Assembly: GCA_028819575.1 (NCBI GenBank)
Contig: JAPPLB010000050.1
Span: forward strand, 1 to 64,000
Source of the DNA: Bryobacterales bacterium
Lineage (GTDB): Bacteria > Acidobacteriota > Terriglobia > Bryobacterales > UBA6623
DNA length: 64,000 nucleotides
Direction: 5' to 3'
The notes under the pieces were generated by a model, which saw nothing but the letters and a program-made list of their open reading frames with translations, made no database searches and had not been told where the DNA came from. Position numbers and translations under genes: made by a program. How positions within the stretch are numbered: position 1 is the first letter of the stretch; every line of letters begins with the position of its first letter. Of the stretch, positions 36,547-44,957 are shown one piece after another.

Positions 36547-37517
36547 GAGGCTTCGCCCGCCGACAAGACCTGCCGAAGAGCGGGAATGGTAGCGCGGTGG
36601 TCACCGCAAATGTAGTAGCTGCGCCCGCCGTCGGCGACGGTGCGAACCAGGATCGTCTTGTGAGGCCGGAAATAGTAACCCGGGTCGGTCTTGGGCAATT
36701 CCTTGTGATAGTCGCCCTCGATCGGGATGAGATCGAAGACTGCGGTGGTGAAGTCGGCGATGCGACGCCCTTGCTGATGCGCCACGTTGCGGGCCATCGA
36801 GAGAGCCTTGAGGTAAACCTCCGGCCCCATGATCGCGGACCCGAAGCTCAGCATGACGCCTCCTTCGAGACGCTCGACCGCATGGGTGTAGATGAGAAAA
36901 TCGCGATAGCTCGTTTCGCCCAGTGCCGCTCCGTTGCAGTTGGGGTGCTCGTGGGTGATATCGTAACCGACTCCGATGTGGACCGAAACCGGAACCGAGG
37001 CCTCGTAGGCCGCCGCCAGGATGCTGACGTCGCGATGCGGATAATCGCTTTCGAGAATCCGGCGGCCGATGTATTCGCCGAGTCCGAGCCCCGCGCTTGC
37101 GGCCTCGCAAGCCCAGTCGTTGATCAGCCCCGTCTCTTCCCACAAGCCGAACTCGCCGCTGCGAATGTAGCGCGCGACGCTCTCCGTCGTCGCTCCGATG
37201 CGCGCGAGTTCATAATCGTGAATGGTGCAGGCGCCGTTCACGGCGAGATGGCTGATCCAGCCGTTGCGTAACAGGTCGATGATGTGGCGCGACGCGCCCA
37301 TCTTGATCACGTGCGCGCCCATCATCCAAAGGCGGGCGGTGTTGCTCTCGCGGGCGGCTCGCAGCGCGGAAGCGATCACCGGAAGATCGGGGTGCCCGAA
37401 GGCCGGCGATTCGCCGACGAGCGGGAGCACGTAGCCGAGATCCATGTCATGCGCTCTTTCGGCCAGTGGCCGCAGGCGCAGTCGGGTACGGTCGAAAACA
37501 GGGTATTTCGATGTCAT
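36543..37517 (-). CDS. Unrecognised conserved-looking protein, deoxyhypusine-synthase-like features
   Basis: The start is ATG 37517 (324 aa). I do not recognise a named family with certainty. Segments such as GAHVIKMGASRHIIDLLRNGWISHLAVNGACTIHDYE and HIGVGYDITHEHPNCNGAALG, plus GSAIMGPEVYLKALSMARN, look like a Rossmann-type NAD-binding protein and faintly recall the deoxyhypusine synthase fold. It ends 4 bp inside the heptose kinase gene, so it probably belongs to the same sugar pathway. The longer track ORF (to 37640) adds a basic N-terminus without features. Function is unassigned. Confidence 0.7.
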   Translation of the reverse strand: MTSKYPVFDRTRLRLRPLAERAHDMDLGYVLPLVGESPAFGHPDLPVIASALRAARESNTARLWMMGAHVIKMGASRHIIDLLRNGWISHLAVNGACTIHDYELARIGATTESVARYIRSGEFGLWEETGLINDWACEAASAGLGLGEYIGRRILESDYPHRDVSILAAAYEASVPVSVHIGVGYDITHEHPNCNGAALGETSYRDFLIYTHAVERLEGGVMLSFGSAIMGPEVYLKALSMARNVAHQQGRRIADFTTAVFDLIPIEGDYHKELPKTDPGYYFRPHKTILVRTVADGGRSYYICGDHRATIPALRQVLSAGEAS

Positions 37518-37578
37518 GAAGTAGATGAAGATTCCAGGATATACATTCCAGCGCGGGCAAGGCTGAGACTTCTGGCCT

Positions 37579-38745
37579 TTACGGAGTCGCCGGCGACAAT
37601 TCGCGGAGGCGTGTGACGACGCTTGCGACCTTCTCGACAACGTAATCGACTTCCTCCTCGGTATTCCAGCGGCCGAGACCGAATCGCAGTGAACTCTGAG
37701 CGAGAGAACGGCTCACTCCGAGAGCCCTCAGGACATGACTAGGCCGGGCCGTTGCCGTCGTGCAGGCCGAGCCGCTCGACACGGCAATGTCATCGAGACG
37801 CATGAGCAACGACTCGCCGTCCACCGCGCTGAAGCTGACATTGAGGTTGTGCGGGAGCCGGGCGTCGAGATCGCCGTTGACCGAGAGGTCATCCAGCCGG
37901 CTCCGCAAACCGTCGAGCAATCGATCGCGGAGGCCCGCGAGCCGTTTGGACTCTCCCCCCATTTCGGATCCTGCGATTTCGCAGGCCTTGCCGAGTCCCA
38001 CGATACCCGGAACGTTCAACGTACCTGATCGAAAACCGCGCTCGTGCCCGCCGCCGTCGATCAATGCCGGAAGATCGATGCGGGGGGCTTTCCGGCGCAC
38101 GTAGAGCGCGCCCACACCCTTGGGACCGTAGAATTTGTGAGCGGTCAGCGATAGCAGGTCGATCTCGTCCCGCTCGACCGAAACGGGAATTTTGCCCACG
38201 GCCTGCGCAGCGTCAACATGGAAAACGATACCGCGTCTCCGGGCGATCCGGCCGATCTCGCCGACCGGTTGAATGACGCCGATCTCGTTGTTGGCCAGTA
38301 AGACCGAAATGAGAATCGTCTCGTCGCTGATCGTGCGTTCCAGCCGCTCCAGTTCGAGCAGGCCCCCGGGGGCGACCGGCAAATAGCTGACGCGGAAATC
38401 CCCTTCCTCAAGGCGGTTGAGCGAATCAAGAACGGCCCGGTGCTCCGTCTGCAGCGTGATGATGTGGTTGCCGCGCGTCCTCCGGGCGGCGGCGGCCCCT
38501 TTGAGCGCCGTGTTGATCGATTCCGTCGCGCCGCTCGTGAAGACGATCTCCCGCGAACGTGCGCCGATCAGCCCCGCCACCTGAGCACGAGCGGCCTCGA
38601 CTGCCTCCTCGGCGCGCCAGCCGAATAGGTGATTGCGGCTCGCCGGGTTGCCGAAAGTCTCGGTGAAATACGGCGTCATCGTCTCGACGACACGTGGGTC
38701 GACCGGAGTAGTGGCGTGGTGGTCCATGTATACAGGCCGCTTCAT
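37579..38745 (-). CDS. Cysteine desulfurase (NifS/IscS family)
   Basis: From ATG 38745 the protein has 388 aa and starts [19 protein letters not shown], exactly the IscS/NifS pattern. It has PLP ligands in [10 protein letters not shown] and the Schiff-base lysine in [17 protein letters not shown], and the catalytic cysteine in [21 protein letters not shown]. It supplies persulfide sulfur for iron-sulfur clusters or thio-modification of tRNA. No scaffold genes (iscU, sufB) are adjacent. Confidence 0.93.
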   Translation of the reverse strand: MKRPVYMDHHATTPVDPRVVETMTPYFTETFGNPASRNHLFGWRAEEAVEAARAQVAGLIGARSREIVFTSGATESINTALKGAAAARRTRGNHIITLQTEHRAVLDSLNRLEEGDFRVSYLPVAPGGLLELERLERTISDETILISVLLANNEIGVIQPVGEIGRIARRRGIVFHVDAAQAVGKIPVSVERDEIDLLSLTAHKFYGPKGVGALYVRRKAPRIDLPALIDGGGHERGFRSGTLNVPGIVGLGKACEIAGSEMGGESKRLAGLRDRLLDGLRSRLDDLSVNGDLDARLPHNLNVSFSAVDGESLLMRLDDIAVSSGSACTTATARPSHVLRALGVSRSLAQSSLRFGLGRWNTEEEVDYVVEKVASVVTRLRELSPATP

Positions 38746-38829
38746 CGGAAGAAATTCGGTCCGCCCCCCGAACACCTTCATCCTAGCCTGCATGTCTCCT
38801 CGCATGGGCAGGCGCAGCGCGCCCTCGGG

Positions 38830-38937
38830 TCAAGAATCACAGCCTTTACGATTCACCGGCCGTCAGACATTTCTTCTGGAGCGAACCAACCTCCCGCCGA
38901 TGTTTTTCACGAGACACGAATCACGGCTTTTCAGCTT
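38830..38937 (-). repeat. Composite repeat with heptamer array, copy 1
   Basis: This block (CAAGAATCACAGCC, then GGCCGTCAG, CATTTCTTCTGGAGCGAACC and CACGAGACACGAATCACGG) is nearly the same as 57793-57917. The two copies differ in length by one 7 bp unit in the left array and two units in the right. The right array touches the stop codon of the minus-strand gene ending at 38931. Bases 38746-38829 also hold a weak left end of the MITE-like family near 38788. Confidence 0.75.
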
Positions 38938-39530
38938 TTCTCCCGGTGCAAGCCCAGCGCCATGCGGCCAAGCCGCATCAGGTGAGCGTGAACCGCATAG
39001 CCAAGGAGATAGACGAACACGAACGGAAAGGCGACAAACCGGGCCAGGGTGCGCGGCGCGGATTCATCGAGCAGCCCCGCCCGATGCATCCATAGGCGGA
39101 CCAGTTGGCCAAAATTGCCGCGGTCGAGCCAGAAGAAGTCGGCGTTCTCGTTTGCAATGAGGAACTTCGCCGGGATGAGCAGCAAGCTCGCCGCGCGCCA
39201 GCGCGCCATGATGGGCCCGCCCGCGTACAGCACCGCGGCGATGCCGTGCCGGCGGTTGCGGACCTCATGCAGCAGACGCCAGCGGGCGTGGTCGTCGGTG
39301 TATTCGGTGACTCGCCAGACCTGGCGTTCCGTATCCGGCGCGAGTTGCGAAGGCAGCCCCGGCCAGCAAGTAAGCAGGTCGATAACGACGTTCTCGCCGA
39401 AGAACCTCTTCAAGTGCGGGATCAGCTTTTCCGTAACGTCGCGCTTGCCGCTCTCGACGAGCAGAATGCGCTCCGTCTCCGGAACGCGTCGGCTGAGAAC
39501 CCAGCGCATCCCGTTCATTCTATTCCGCAT
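38931..39530 (-). CDS. Hypothetical protein with C-terminal membrane segment
   Basis: The 199-aa protein opens with ERILLVESGKRDVTEKLIPHLKRFFG and VIDLLTCWPGLP, a pattern like the N-terminal domain of GT-B or heptosyltransferase-type proteins, then ends with a hydrophobic helix (FVAFPFVFVYLLGYAVH) and a basic tail. It is too short for a full glycosyltransferase. It begins inside a repeat and ends within the heptamer array. I cannot assign a function. Confidence 0.55.
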   Translation of the reverse strand: MRNRMNGMRWVLSRRVPETERILLVESGKRDVTEKLIPHLKRFFGENVVIDLLTCWPGLPSQLAPDTERQVWRVTEYTDDHARWRLLHEVRNRRHGIAAVLYAGGPIMARWRAASLLLIPAKFLIANENADFFWLDRGNFGQLVRLWMHRAGLLDESAPRTLARFVAFPFVFVYLLGYAVHAHLMRLGRMALGLHREKS

Positions 39531-39815
39531 GTCTCGCTACGTGACGAGGCGACGTGCGTCAGAGGACCGTCAGGACTAGCCCGAATTTCTCACCACCCGA
39601 CGGTCGAAGCACGCGATACGACCGCCAGGACTTCGTTGCGCTTGCTGGCCGTGCTCAACGTACTGTTCAAGTACGCCTGCGCACGCCAAGCGGCGCGCGC
39701 CTCGTCCTGACAGCCCTCTCACCCACTTCGCCTCGCCATGTGGTGAGAAATGCAGGCCAGGCGCAAGCCGGACGGAGGAAAAAGGCGCGAGCCGCTTGGC
39801 GTGCGCAGATGCAGC
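39527..39815 (+). repeat. Nested MITE-like elements (copy C inside an older copy)
   Basis: Copy C occupies 39579-39757 in minus orientation, with a right end GTGGTGAGAAATGCAGGC and a degenerate left end. The flanking sequence is a split copy of the same family in plus orientation: a left part (ACGTGACGAGGCGACGTGCG, then GACCGTCAGGACTAG) and a right part (GGCGCAAGCCGGACGGAGGA, then GCCGCTTGGCGTGCGCAG). So one element has inserted into another. Confidence 0.75.
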
Positions 39816-39843
39816 GGCTTGATCGCTTCCTTGGGCTCTCGGG

Positions 39844-39968
39844 TCACAAGGCACGAATCACGAATCACGGCCTTTACACACCCCCGGGGTGCGCATTTCT
39901 GGCTTTTTGTTTTTGAATCACGAGACACGAATCACGGCTTTTTGACACCAATCACGGCCTTCCTGTCG
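39844..39968 (+). repeat. Heptamer (period 7) arrays
   Basis: Three clusters of CACGAAT-type units: GCACGAATCACGAATCACGG (39851 on), GAATCACGAGACACGAATCA (39915 on), and a single unit near 39950. The stretch 39758-40199 between repeat copy C and the DUF2203 gene contains no convincing coding sequence. Confidence 0.7.
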
Positions 39969-40199
39969 TGTGCTTGCCCCGCCACGCGGGGAGGCCGCCG
40001 CTACCTGCTTGATATAATCGGAACCATACGGCGCGATTGTCTGGTTTGCGGCATGCCGGGCGCGAAGCTGGAACCGCCGGTTTCGCTTCAGGCAAGCAGC
40101 CCGGCCGAACCGCATGGCCCGCCCGAAGCCGTTCGCTTTCAGAACGGCTCATCGAACTCCCGCACGGGCCTGCTTCCCGTTGATCGGCCCCGAACACCG

Positions 40200-40640
40200 A
40201 TGGCAAGGTTTTTCACATTGCAGGAAGCCGAGGACTGCATTCCAGGACTGGAGGACTTGCTGCGAACAGCCATCGACTCCAAGAAGGGGGCGGCTCAGAT
40301 GGAACGCGAGCTCCAGGCGATCGGAGAGCGCATCCATCTGCTCGGCGGCGCCGAGATCAACCCCGTCAAAGTCGCCGAAAAGAGGGCCATGCAGCGCGTT
40401 TGCATGCAACGCCTCAAGTCTTCGGTAGAGACCATCGAGCAAACGGGCTGCCTGGTGAAGGACCTCGAAATGGGCTTGCTGGACTTCCCGGCTCAGCTCG
40501 AGGGCGACGAAGTATACCTCTGCTGGAAGCTGGGCGAACCCCGCATCCAGTTCTGGCATCGCCCCGAGGAGGGCTTTGCCGGGCGCAAACGCATCGGTTC
40601 GCAGTTCGGTGAATCCCGCGGCCCTTCAAGAACGCATTAA
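40200..40640 (+). CDS. DUF2203 family protein
   Basis: From ATG 40200 the protein has 146 aa. It is mainly helical and matches DUF2203 in its end motif: VYLCWKLGEPRIQFWHRPEEGFAGR. The N-terminal part (FFTLQEAEDCIPGLEDLLRTA) and KDLEMGLLDFPAQLEGDEV also fit. The family has no assigned function. The longer track ORF starts in the repeat and has no protein features upstream. Repeats lie on both sides. Confidence 0.8.
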   Translation: MARFFTLQEAEDCIPGLEDLLRTAIDSKKGAAQMERELQAIGERIHLLGGAEINPVKVAEKRAMQRVCMQRLKSSVETIEQTGCLVKDLEMGLLDFPAQLEGDEVYLCWKLGEPRIQFWHRPEEGFAGRKRIGSQFGESRGPSRTH

Positions 40641-40687
40641 ACTGCCCTTCTTCCCCCTGGCGTCGTATCACGTGCTCCAGCCCGGGG

Positions 40688-40846
40688 TCACGAATCACGG
40701 CCTTTCAAATCACGGGCTCACTCCCCGCCAAACCGTAGGACTTTCGCCGAAAGCCGCAGCCGCCTGCGCCACGCATCACGAAACACGGACCTTGGGGTTT
40801 TCGCATCACGAATCACGAGACACGAATCACGAGACACGGCTTTTCT
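40688..40846 (+). repeat. Heptamer (period 7) arrays next to the VOC gene stop
   Basis: Units of the CACGAAT/CACGAGA type occur at 40688-40716, 40773-40790 and 40806-40842; the last array (CACGAATCACGAGACACGAA and on) ends within three bases of the stop codon of the minus-strand VOC gene. No coding sequence is apparent in 40641-40844. Confidence 0.75.
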
Positions 40847-41687
40847 ACAGCTTGTCCAGGCCTTCGGTAAGCTCGATGTTCGTGCCCCAGGGGTCCGTCA
40901 AGAAGGCGATCGAGAAACCCAGGCTCTTTACGTGCTCGTAGGGACGGTCGAACTTGATGCCTCGACTTTCAAGCTTCCGGCAGAAGCTTTCCAGATCATC
41001 GATTTCGAAACCGATGTGGTCGAGCACGCGGCCCTTGATGGGCTCTTGCGGCGTGTCGGTGCGAGTATAGGTGAGGTTGACTCCGGGCAGGTCGGCCGCC
41101 TCGAAGATCCCGCGCCGCATGGGCTTCGCGCCGAAGATTTCGGCGTACCAGGCCTGCATTTTCTTGTCATCCTGACCCGCGAAGTGGATGTGATGATTCG
41201 CCAACGGCGTCTTCAGGGCGCGGTTTTCGAACATTTCGATCTTCAGTTCGTCGGGTCCCATGATGAACGCGAGATAGCGGAACTGGCTGGGGCTGAAGAA
41301 AATGTCGCCCTTGGCGCGATTGCGGCTGATTTCCGCCTTCGTCACCACCGGCACCCCGGCGGCGCGCACCTTCGACACCATCGCCGGTACATCGGGAAAC
41401 TGGATGCCGATGTGATTCACCGAGCTGCCCTTGGTGCCGTCGGTCGGCTTCTGCTCGTGGAGGAAGATGAGTGCGTTGGGATACTTGACGTACTCCATCG
41501 TGTCGAGCTTCCCTGCCTCGGCGCCGATCACGTCGACCCAGAAGCGCTTGTGCTCGTCGATGTCGCTTACGTTCAGGTGCATGTGGCCCATCGCGACGGG
41601 CGCTTCGCGGGCCGCAATGAGCTGTGCCTGGACGGGCATCGAGAGCACCGATGCAAGCAGAGAGATGGCGAACAGTCTTTTCATCAT
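40845..41687 (-). CDS. Secreted VOC (glyoxalase/dioxygenase-like) protein, two domains
   Basis: From ATG 41687 the protein has 280 aa with a signal peptide (MMKRLFAISLLASVLSMPVQAQ). Two vicinal-oxygen-chelate modules follow: MGHMHLNVSDIDEHKRFWVDVIG to FPDVPAMV, and LANHHIHFAGQDDKKMQAWYAEIFGAKP to LDHIGFEIDDLESF, with a final TDPWGTNIELTEG. His and Glu residues of each module can bind a metal. It may act as a dioxygenase or isomerase on a carbohydrate-derived or aromatic compound. An extracytoplasmic VOC protein is uncommon outside this kind of genome. Confidence 0.8.
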   Translation of the reverse strand: MMKRLFAISLLASVLSMPVQAQLIAAREAPVAMGHMHLNVSDIDEHKRFWVDVIGAEAGKLDTMEYVKYPNALIFLHEQKPTDGTKGSSVNHIGIQFPDVPAMVSKVRAAGVPVVTKAEISRNRAKGDIFFSPSQFRYLAFIMGPDELKIEMFENRALKTPLANHHIHFAGQDDKKMQAWYAEIFGAKPMRRGIFEAADLPGVNLTYTRTDTPQEPIKGRVLDHIGFEIDDLESFCRKLESRGIKFDRPYEHVKSLGFSIAFLTDPWGTNIELTEGLDKL

Positions 41688-41819
41688 TCGTTCCTGCTTT
41701 CCGCCCTCGGCGCGGGACGGGAAATCGAACCGTGATTGTAACAACCGGCGGCGGGGCCGTCTTGCGGTTTCGGCCCGCGGCCGATCCGTATAGAATGAAT
41801 ACGACATTGAAGGAGGTCA

Positions 41820-42041
41820 ATGGCGAAAGAAGAAGGCATCGAAGTTCAGGGCACCATCATCGAGAAACATCCGGGCGGTACGTTTGAAGTGCGGCTGGAC
41901 GACAAGCACGTCGTTCTGGCGCAAATCGCTGGCAAACTGCGCAAGCATCGCATCCGCATCCTCACTGGTGATCGCGTGACGGTCGAACTCTCACCCTACG
42001 ACCTGACGCGCGGGCGCATCACCTACCGTTTTCGTTCGTAG
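41820..42041 (+). CDS. infA: Translation initiation factor IF-1
   Basis: The 73-aa protein is IF-1: [53 protein letters not shown], then [14 protein letters not shown], the OB-fold pattern. It has a strong ribosome binding site (AAGGAGGTCA) before ATG 41820. It binds the 30S A site during initiation. It stands alone here, with no ribosomal protein operon alongside. Confidence 0.96.
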   Translation: MAKEEGIEVQGTIIEKHPGGTFEVRLDDKHVVLAQIAGKLRKHRIRILTGDRVTVELSPYDLTRGRITYRFRS

Positions 42042-42112
42042 CCATTCACAGTTACCGGCGTCTCGCGGGCCGGCCCCCGTTCGCCCGTTCGCGGACGAGC
42101 AGCGTCCCGTCG

Positions 42113-42187
42113 CGGCGTCAGCGGCGCAACGAAGCCCTGGCGGTCGTATCGTGTGCTTCGACCGTCGCGTAGTGAGAAATACAGGAT
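42113..42187 (+). repeat. MITE-like element fragment, copy F (right part)
   Basis: CGGCGCAACGAAGCCCTGGCGG, TGTGCTTCGACCGTCG and TAGTGAGAAATACAGG match the right end of copies A-C. The left end is not recognisable. It follows infA; a short heptamer unit lies at 42213. Confidence 0.65.
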
Positions 42188-42242
42188 AGTACCGCCTGCG
42201 TGGGTATTCGGCTCACGAATCAAGGCTCCGGGGTTTTTGGGG

Positions 42243-42281
42243 TCACGAATCACGAAACACGAATCACGAGACACGGCCTTT
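42243..42281 (+). repeat. Heptamer array overlapping a gene end
   Basis: TCACGAATCACGAAACACGA, then ATCACGAGACACGG. Read on the minus strand, this array supplies the last three sense codons and the TGA of the ABC permease gene ending at 42264. Confidence 0.8.
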
Positions 42282-42905
42282 CACGAGCTTCTTCTCAATC
42301 AGCCCGAGGCAGAAGTCCGCGCCGAGCGCCATCAGCGCGGCCGGCACGGCTCCCAGCAGGATGAGGTTCGAGTTGACCGTTTGCAGGCCCCGGTAGATGA
42401 AATCCCCCAGCCCCCCGGCGCCGATCAGCGTCGCCACCGTGGCCACCCCGACTCCGGTCACCGTGGCCACCCGAAGCCCCGCCATGATCGTGCGCGCCGC
42501 CAGCGGCAACTCGACCATGCGCAGGATCTGCCCGTCCGTCATGCCCATGGCCAGAGCGGCCTCCCGGACGGCGGGGTCCACCTCCTTGATGCCCGTGTAG
42601 GTGTTCCGCACGATCGGCAGCAGCGCGTACAGCACCAGGGCGACGATGGCCGAACGCGGCCCGATCCCGCCGATGACGGGCAGGGGGATCAGGAAGCCGA
42701 ACAGCGCCAGGCTGGGAATGGTCTGCACGGCGTTGGTGAAACCAAGCACCCAGCGCTCGATCTTCGGCTGCCGGGTGAGCAGGATGCCCGCCGGAACGGC
42801 GATCGCCGCAGCGATGAACATCGCGGCCCCCACCAGCCAGAAGTGCTCGCCGATGCGGGCGATAAGCTGCGGTTGGTATTGATCGATGATTTCGGAAAAG
42901 GTCAT
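42264..42905 (-). CDS. ABC permease, osmoprotectant/glycine betaine type
   Basis: The 213-aa protein has about six helices and the ProW/OpuBB-type core: GFTNAVQTIPSLALFGFLIPLP, YALLPIVRNTYTGIKEVDPAVREAALAMGMT, and LATVIGAGGLG-like ATLIGAGGLGDFIYRG. It pairs with the ATPase overlapping by 4 bp. The 3' end lies in a heptamer repeat; the natural C-terminus may have been changed by it. A substrate-binding protein gene and second permease, usual in such systems, are not adjacent. Confidence 0.85.
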   Translation of the reverse strand: MTFSEIIDQYQPQLIARIGEHFWLVGAAMFIAAAIAVPAGILLTRQPKIERWVLGFTNAVQTIPSLALFGFLIPLPVIGGIGPRSAIVALVLYALLPIVRNTYTGIKEVDPAVREAALAMGMTDGQILRMVELPLAARTIMAGLRVATVTGVGVATVATLIGAGGLGDFIYRGLQTVNSNLILLGAVPAALMALGADFCLGLIEKKLVKGRVS

Positions 42906-43633
42906 GACAGGCTCTCCCGGAAGGCGGCGATGCGCGGGTCGGACCCGGTTCGGAACTCCTGAGGCGTCCCCATCCAGACCAGCCGGCCTCCGTCCATGAA
43001 ACCGATCCGGTCGCCCAGCAGCAGCGCCTCGCGCAGGTCGTGCGTGACGAACAGGATCGACTTGCCGAGGGTTTTCTGTATGGCGAGAAACTCGCGCTGG
43101 ATCTCCGCCCGCGTGATCGGATCGAGCGCCCCGAAAGGCTCGTCCATCAGCAGGATCGGCGGGTCGGCGGCAAGTGCCCGCGCGACCCCGACCCTCTGGC
43201 GCTGCCCCCCGGAAAGCTGCTGCGGGTAGCGCGAAAGAACGTCGGCCGGCAGCCCCACCTTGTCGAGCAGCTCGCGCGTCCGGGCTTCGACCCGGTCGGC
43301 TTCCCAGCCCTCCAGCGACGGCAGCAGCGCGATGTTGCGCGCCACCGTGAAGTGCGGAAACAGCCCGACCTCCTGGATGACGTATCCGATCCGCCGCCGC
43401 AGCCGGATCGGATCCCAGTCCGCGGTGCAGCGGCCCTCGACGAAGACCTCGCCGGCCGTCGGCATCAGGACATGGTTGACCAGACGCAGCGCCGTCGTCT
43501 TGCCCGAGCCGCTGCGGCCCAGCAGAACCACCGTCTCCGCCTTCCCCACTTCGAACGAGAGAGCGCGAACCAGCGTCGCGCTCCCCACCCGGTACGTCAC
43601 TTCCGACAGACGGATGGGCGCCTCGCTCGACAT
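42902..43633 (-). CDS. ABC ATPase, osmoprotectant/glycine betaine type
   Basis: The 243-aa protein has Walker A LLGRSGSGKTT, signature LSGGQRQRVGVARAL, Walker B PILLMDEPFGALDPITR and the switch His in ILFVTHDLREAL. ALRLVNHVLMPTAGEV fits the OpuBA/ProV-like group. It lacks the C-terminal CBS domains of many ProV/OpuA proteins. It drives the membrane permease encoded just downstream. Confidence 0.88.
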   Translation of the reverse strand: MSSEAPIRLSEVTYRVGSATLVRALSFEVGKAETVVLLGRSGSGKTTALRLVNHVLMPTAGEVFVEGRCTADWDPIRLRRRIGYVIQEVGLFPHFTVARNIALLPSLEGWEADRVEARTRELLDKVGLPADVLSRYPQQLSGGQRQRVGVARALAADPPILLMDEPFGALDPITRAEIQREFLAIQKTLGKSILFVTHDLREALLLGDRIGFMDGGRLVWMGTPQEFRTGSDPRIAAFRESLS

Positions 43634-43843
43634 CTCAACGCGGGTTGCCAGTCTATCACGCGGTCCACGGCTTCATGCCGCGTCCCGCCGCCAACGACCT
43701 GGGACGGCTGGGGCCGCTTACTCAACCTGCGAAAAACCGAATGGCCCGCGCCCGTCGCTGTTAGCTGGCGGCAGCTATGGACCAGCGACAATGAACGGAC
43801 ATGAAGCACTCCGGAAGATAGTCGTAGGTTTCCGCGCCACGGA

Positions 43844-44059
43844 TCAACTGACCCTGGCGGAGCGTACGGGCAGCGCCTCGGTCTCCAGCGTGGTCAGGTC
43901 AAAGCGCTGGGACGCGTGGTCGATGTCGAAACCGATCACGTCTCCGGCTGCGTCGAGATCGACGTTCAGCCCGTCCGAGACCTCGCGTGTCTCCGCGCCC
44001 GGTCCAGCCTTGAGTTCGACATAGAGACTGTCGGTTTCGGGATAGTAATGAAGCTTCAT
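43844..44059 (-). CDS. DUF2283 protein
   Basis: The 71-aa protein (MKLHYYPETDSLYVELKAGPGAETREVSDGLNVDLD, then VIGFDIDHASQ) is a clear DUF2283 member, a small beta protein often encoded as the second gene of a toxin-antitoxin-like pair. Its start overlaps the upstream gene by 4 bp (ATGA), so the two are coupled. A role as antitoxin is an inference from such context. Confidence 0.85.
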   Translation of the reverse strand: MKLHYYPETDSLYVELKAGPGAETREVSDGLNVDLDAAGDVIGFDIDHASQRFDLTTLETEALPVRSARVS

Positions 44060-44307
44060 GGCTGGTCCTTTCGAAATCTCCGATCGAAGAAGGCATTGTG
44101 GATCGTCTCACCGTCGGTCAGCGTCACAACGCGGAGAATGCGGGGCTTGGCTTCACCGGGGCGTGTGACCTCGCCCCAGAAGCGAACACGCCCGTCAGGC
44201 TGCTCCTCGCGATGGAGCGGAGCGGCGATGATCTCAGCACACCAAGCCCGATCGATATAGGGACGCTTGGGGAGCACCCGCTCCTCGAAGTATCGCGTCG
44301 TCTTCAT
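44056..44307 (-). CDS. Small partner protein of DUF2283, possible toxin
   Basis: The 83-aa protein (KTTRYFEERVLPKRPYIDRAWC, PDGRVRFWGEVTRPGEAKPRILRVVTLTDGETIHNAFFDRRF) looks like the usual first gene of DUF2283 pairs, a small basic protein with a beta core resembling RelE/DUF4258-type folds. No catalytic residues can be assigned. Treat as a putative toxin-antitoxin pair in the accessory island. Confidence 0.7.
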   Translation of the reverse strand: MKTTRYFEERVLPKRPYIDRAWCAEIIAAPLHREEQPDGRVRFWGEVTRPGEAKPRILRVVTLTDGETIHNAFFDRRFRKDQP

Positions 44308-44477
44308 GCTATCGCATCACGGACGATAAGTGCTTCGTAAACTCCAGAAACAAGATAACTTATAAAGGTAATCTCTGGAAAAACCACAAGGAGAGGAAAC
44401 CTTAACGGCTGGGGACACTACCCGGCGGAGGCTGTCGACCAGCGACAATGAACATGAACAGAGAGGCACAGATAGCC

Positions 44478-44771
44478 ATGCCGATGAAGAATCCGCCGCA
44501 TCCGGGCCGCATCGTCCGGCAGGATTGCATCGAGGCTCTGAATCTGACCGTGACGAAGACAGCCGAACTTCTCGGCGTGACGCATCGGGCTCTGAACAAT
44601 CTGGTCAACGAAAAGGCAGTTATTCCCGCCGAAATGGCCATCCTCCTGGAAAAGCTCGGATGGTCCACCGCCGACCAGTGGATGAGATTGCAGGTCGCCT
44701 ACAACCTCGCCCAGGCGCGCCTTACGCAGGACCGGATCGAGGTTGAGCGCTTCGAGCCGCATCCTGTCTGA
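44478..44771 (+). CDS. higA: HigA-family antitoxin without an intact toxin
   Basis: From ATG 44478 (97 aa) it reads MPMKNPPHPGRIVRQDCIEALNLTVTKTAELLGVTHRALNNLVNEKAVIPAEMAILLEKLG, a HigA-type helix-turn-helix antitoxin. The higB that should precede it is missing; only a possible last few codons (NHKERKP, TAA near 44403) lie just upstream. A degraded higB fragment occurs elsewhere at 46344. The protein itself is intact. Confidence 0.85.
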   Translation: MPMKNPPHPGRIVRQDCIEALNLTVTKTAELLGVTHRALNNLVNEKAVIPAEMAILLEKLGWSTADQWMRLQVAYNLAQARLTQDRIEVERFEPHPV

Positions 44772-44807
44772 GGAAGAAGAGGACCCTGACTTTCTCAACA
44801 CCTGGGA

Positions 44808-44870
44808 AGCACGGGATAAGGCCGCCATCACTTCGTTGCGCTTACATACCGTACTCGCTGCCCTCAACTG
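44808..44870 (+). repeat. MITE-like element fragment, copy J
   Basis: GGCCGCCATCACTTCGTTGCGCTTAC matches the core of copy A (minus-strand sense), and the ends are lost. It lies just after higA in the accessory island. 44871-44957 shows nothing. Confidence 0.5.
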
Positions 44871-44957
44871 AAGACAGACGTTTCAATGTACGCGCTGGGT
44901 CCCGTCACGTGAGCCATTTCGGGAGCGATGAATTACTGTCGCAGATCTCGATCAGAA

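Noticed and set aside
38908-38931. CRISPR-like look of short repeated units in intergenic regions
   Set aside because: Units are 7 bp without spacers of constant size; no cas genes in the window.
39750-40199. N-terminal 150-residue extension of the DUF2203 ORF
   Set aside because: It is translated repeat sequence; the family begins at ATG 40200.
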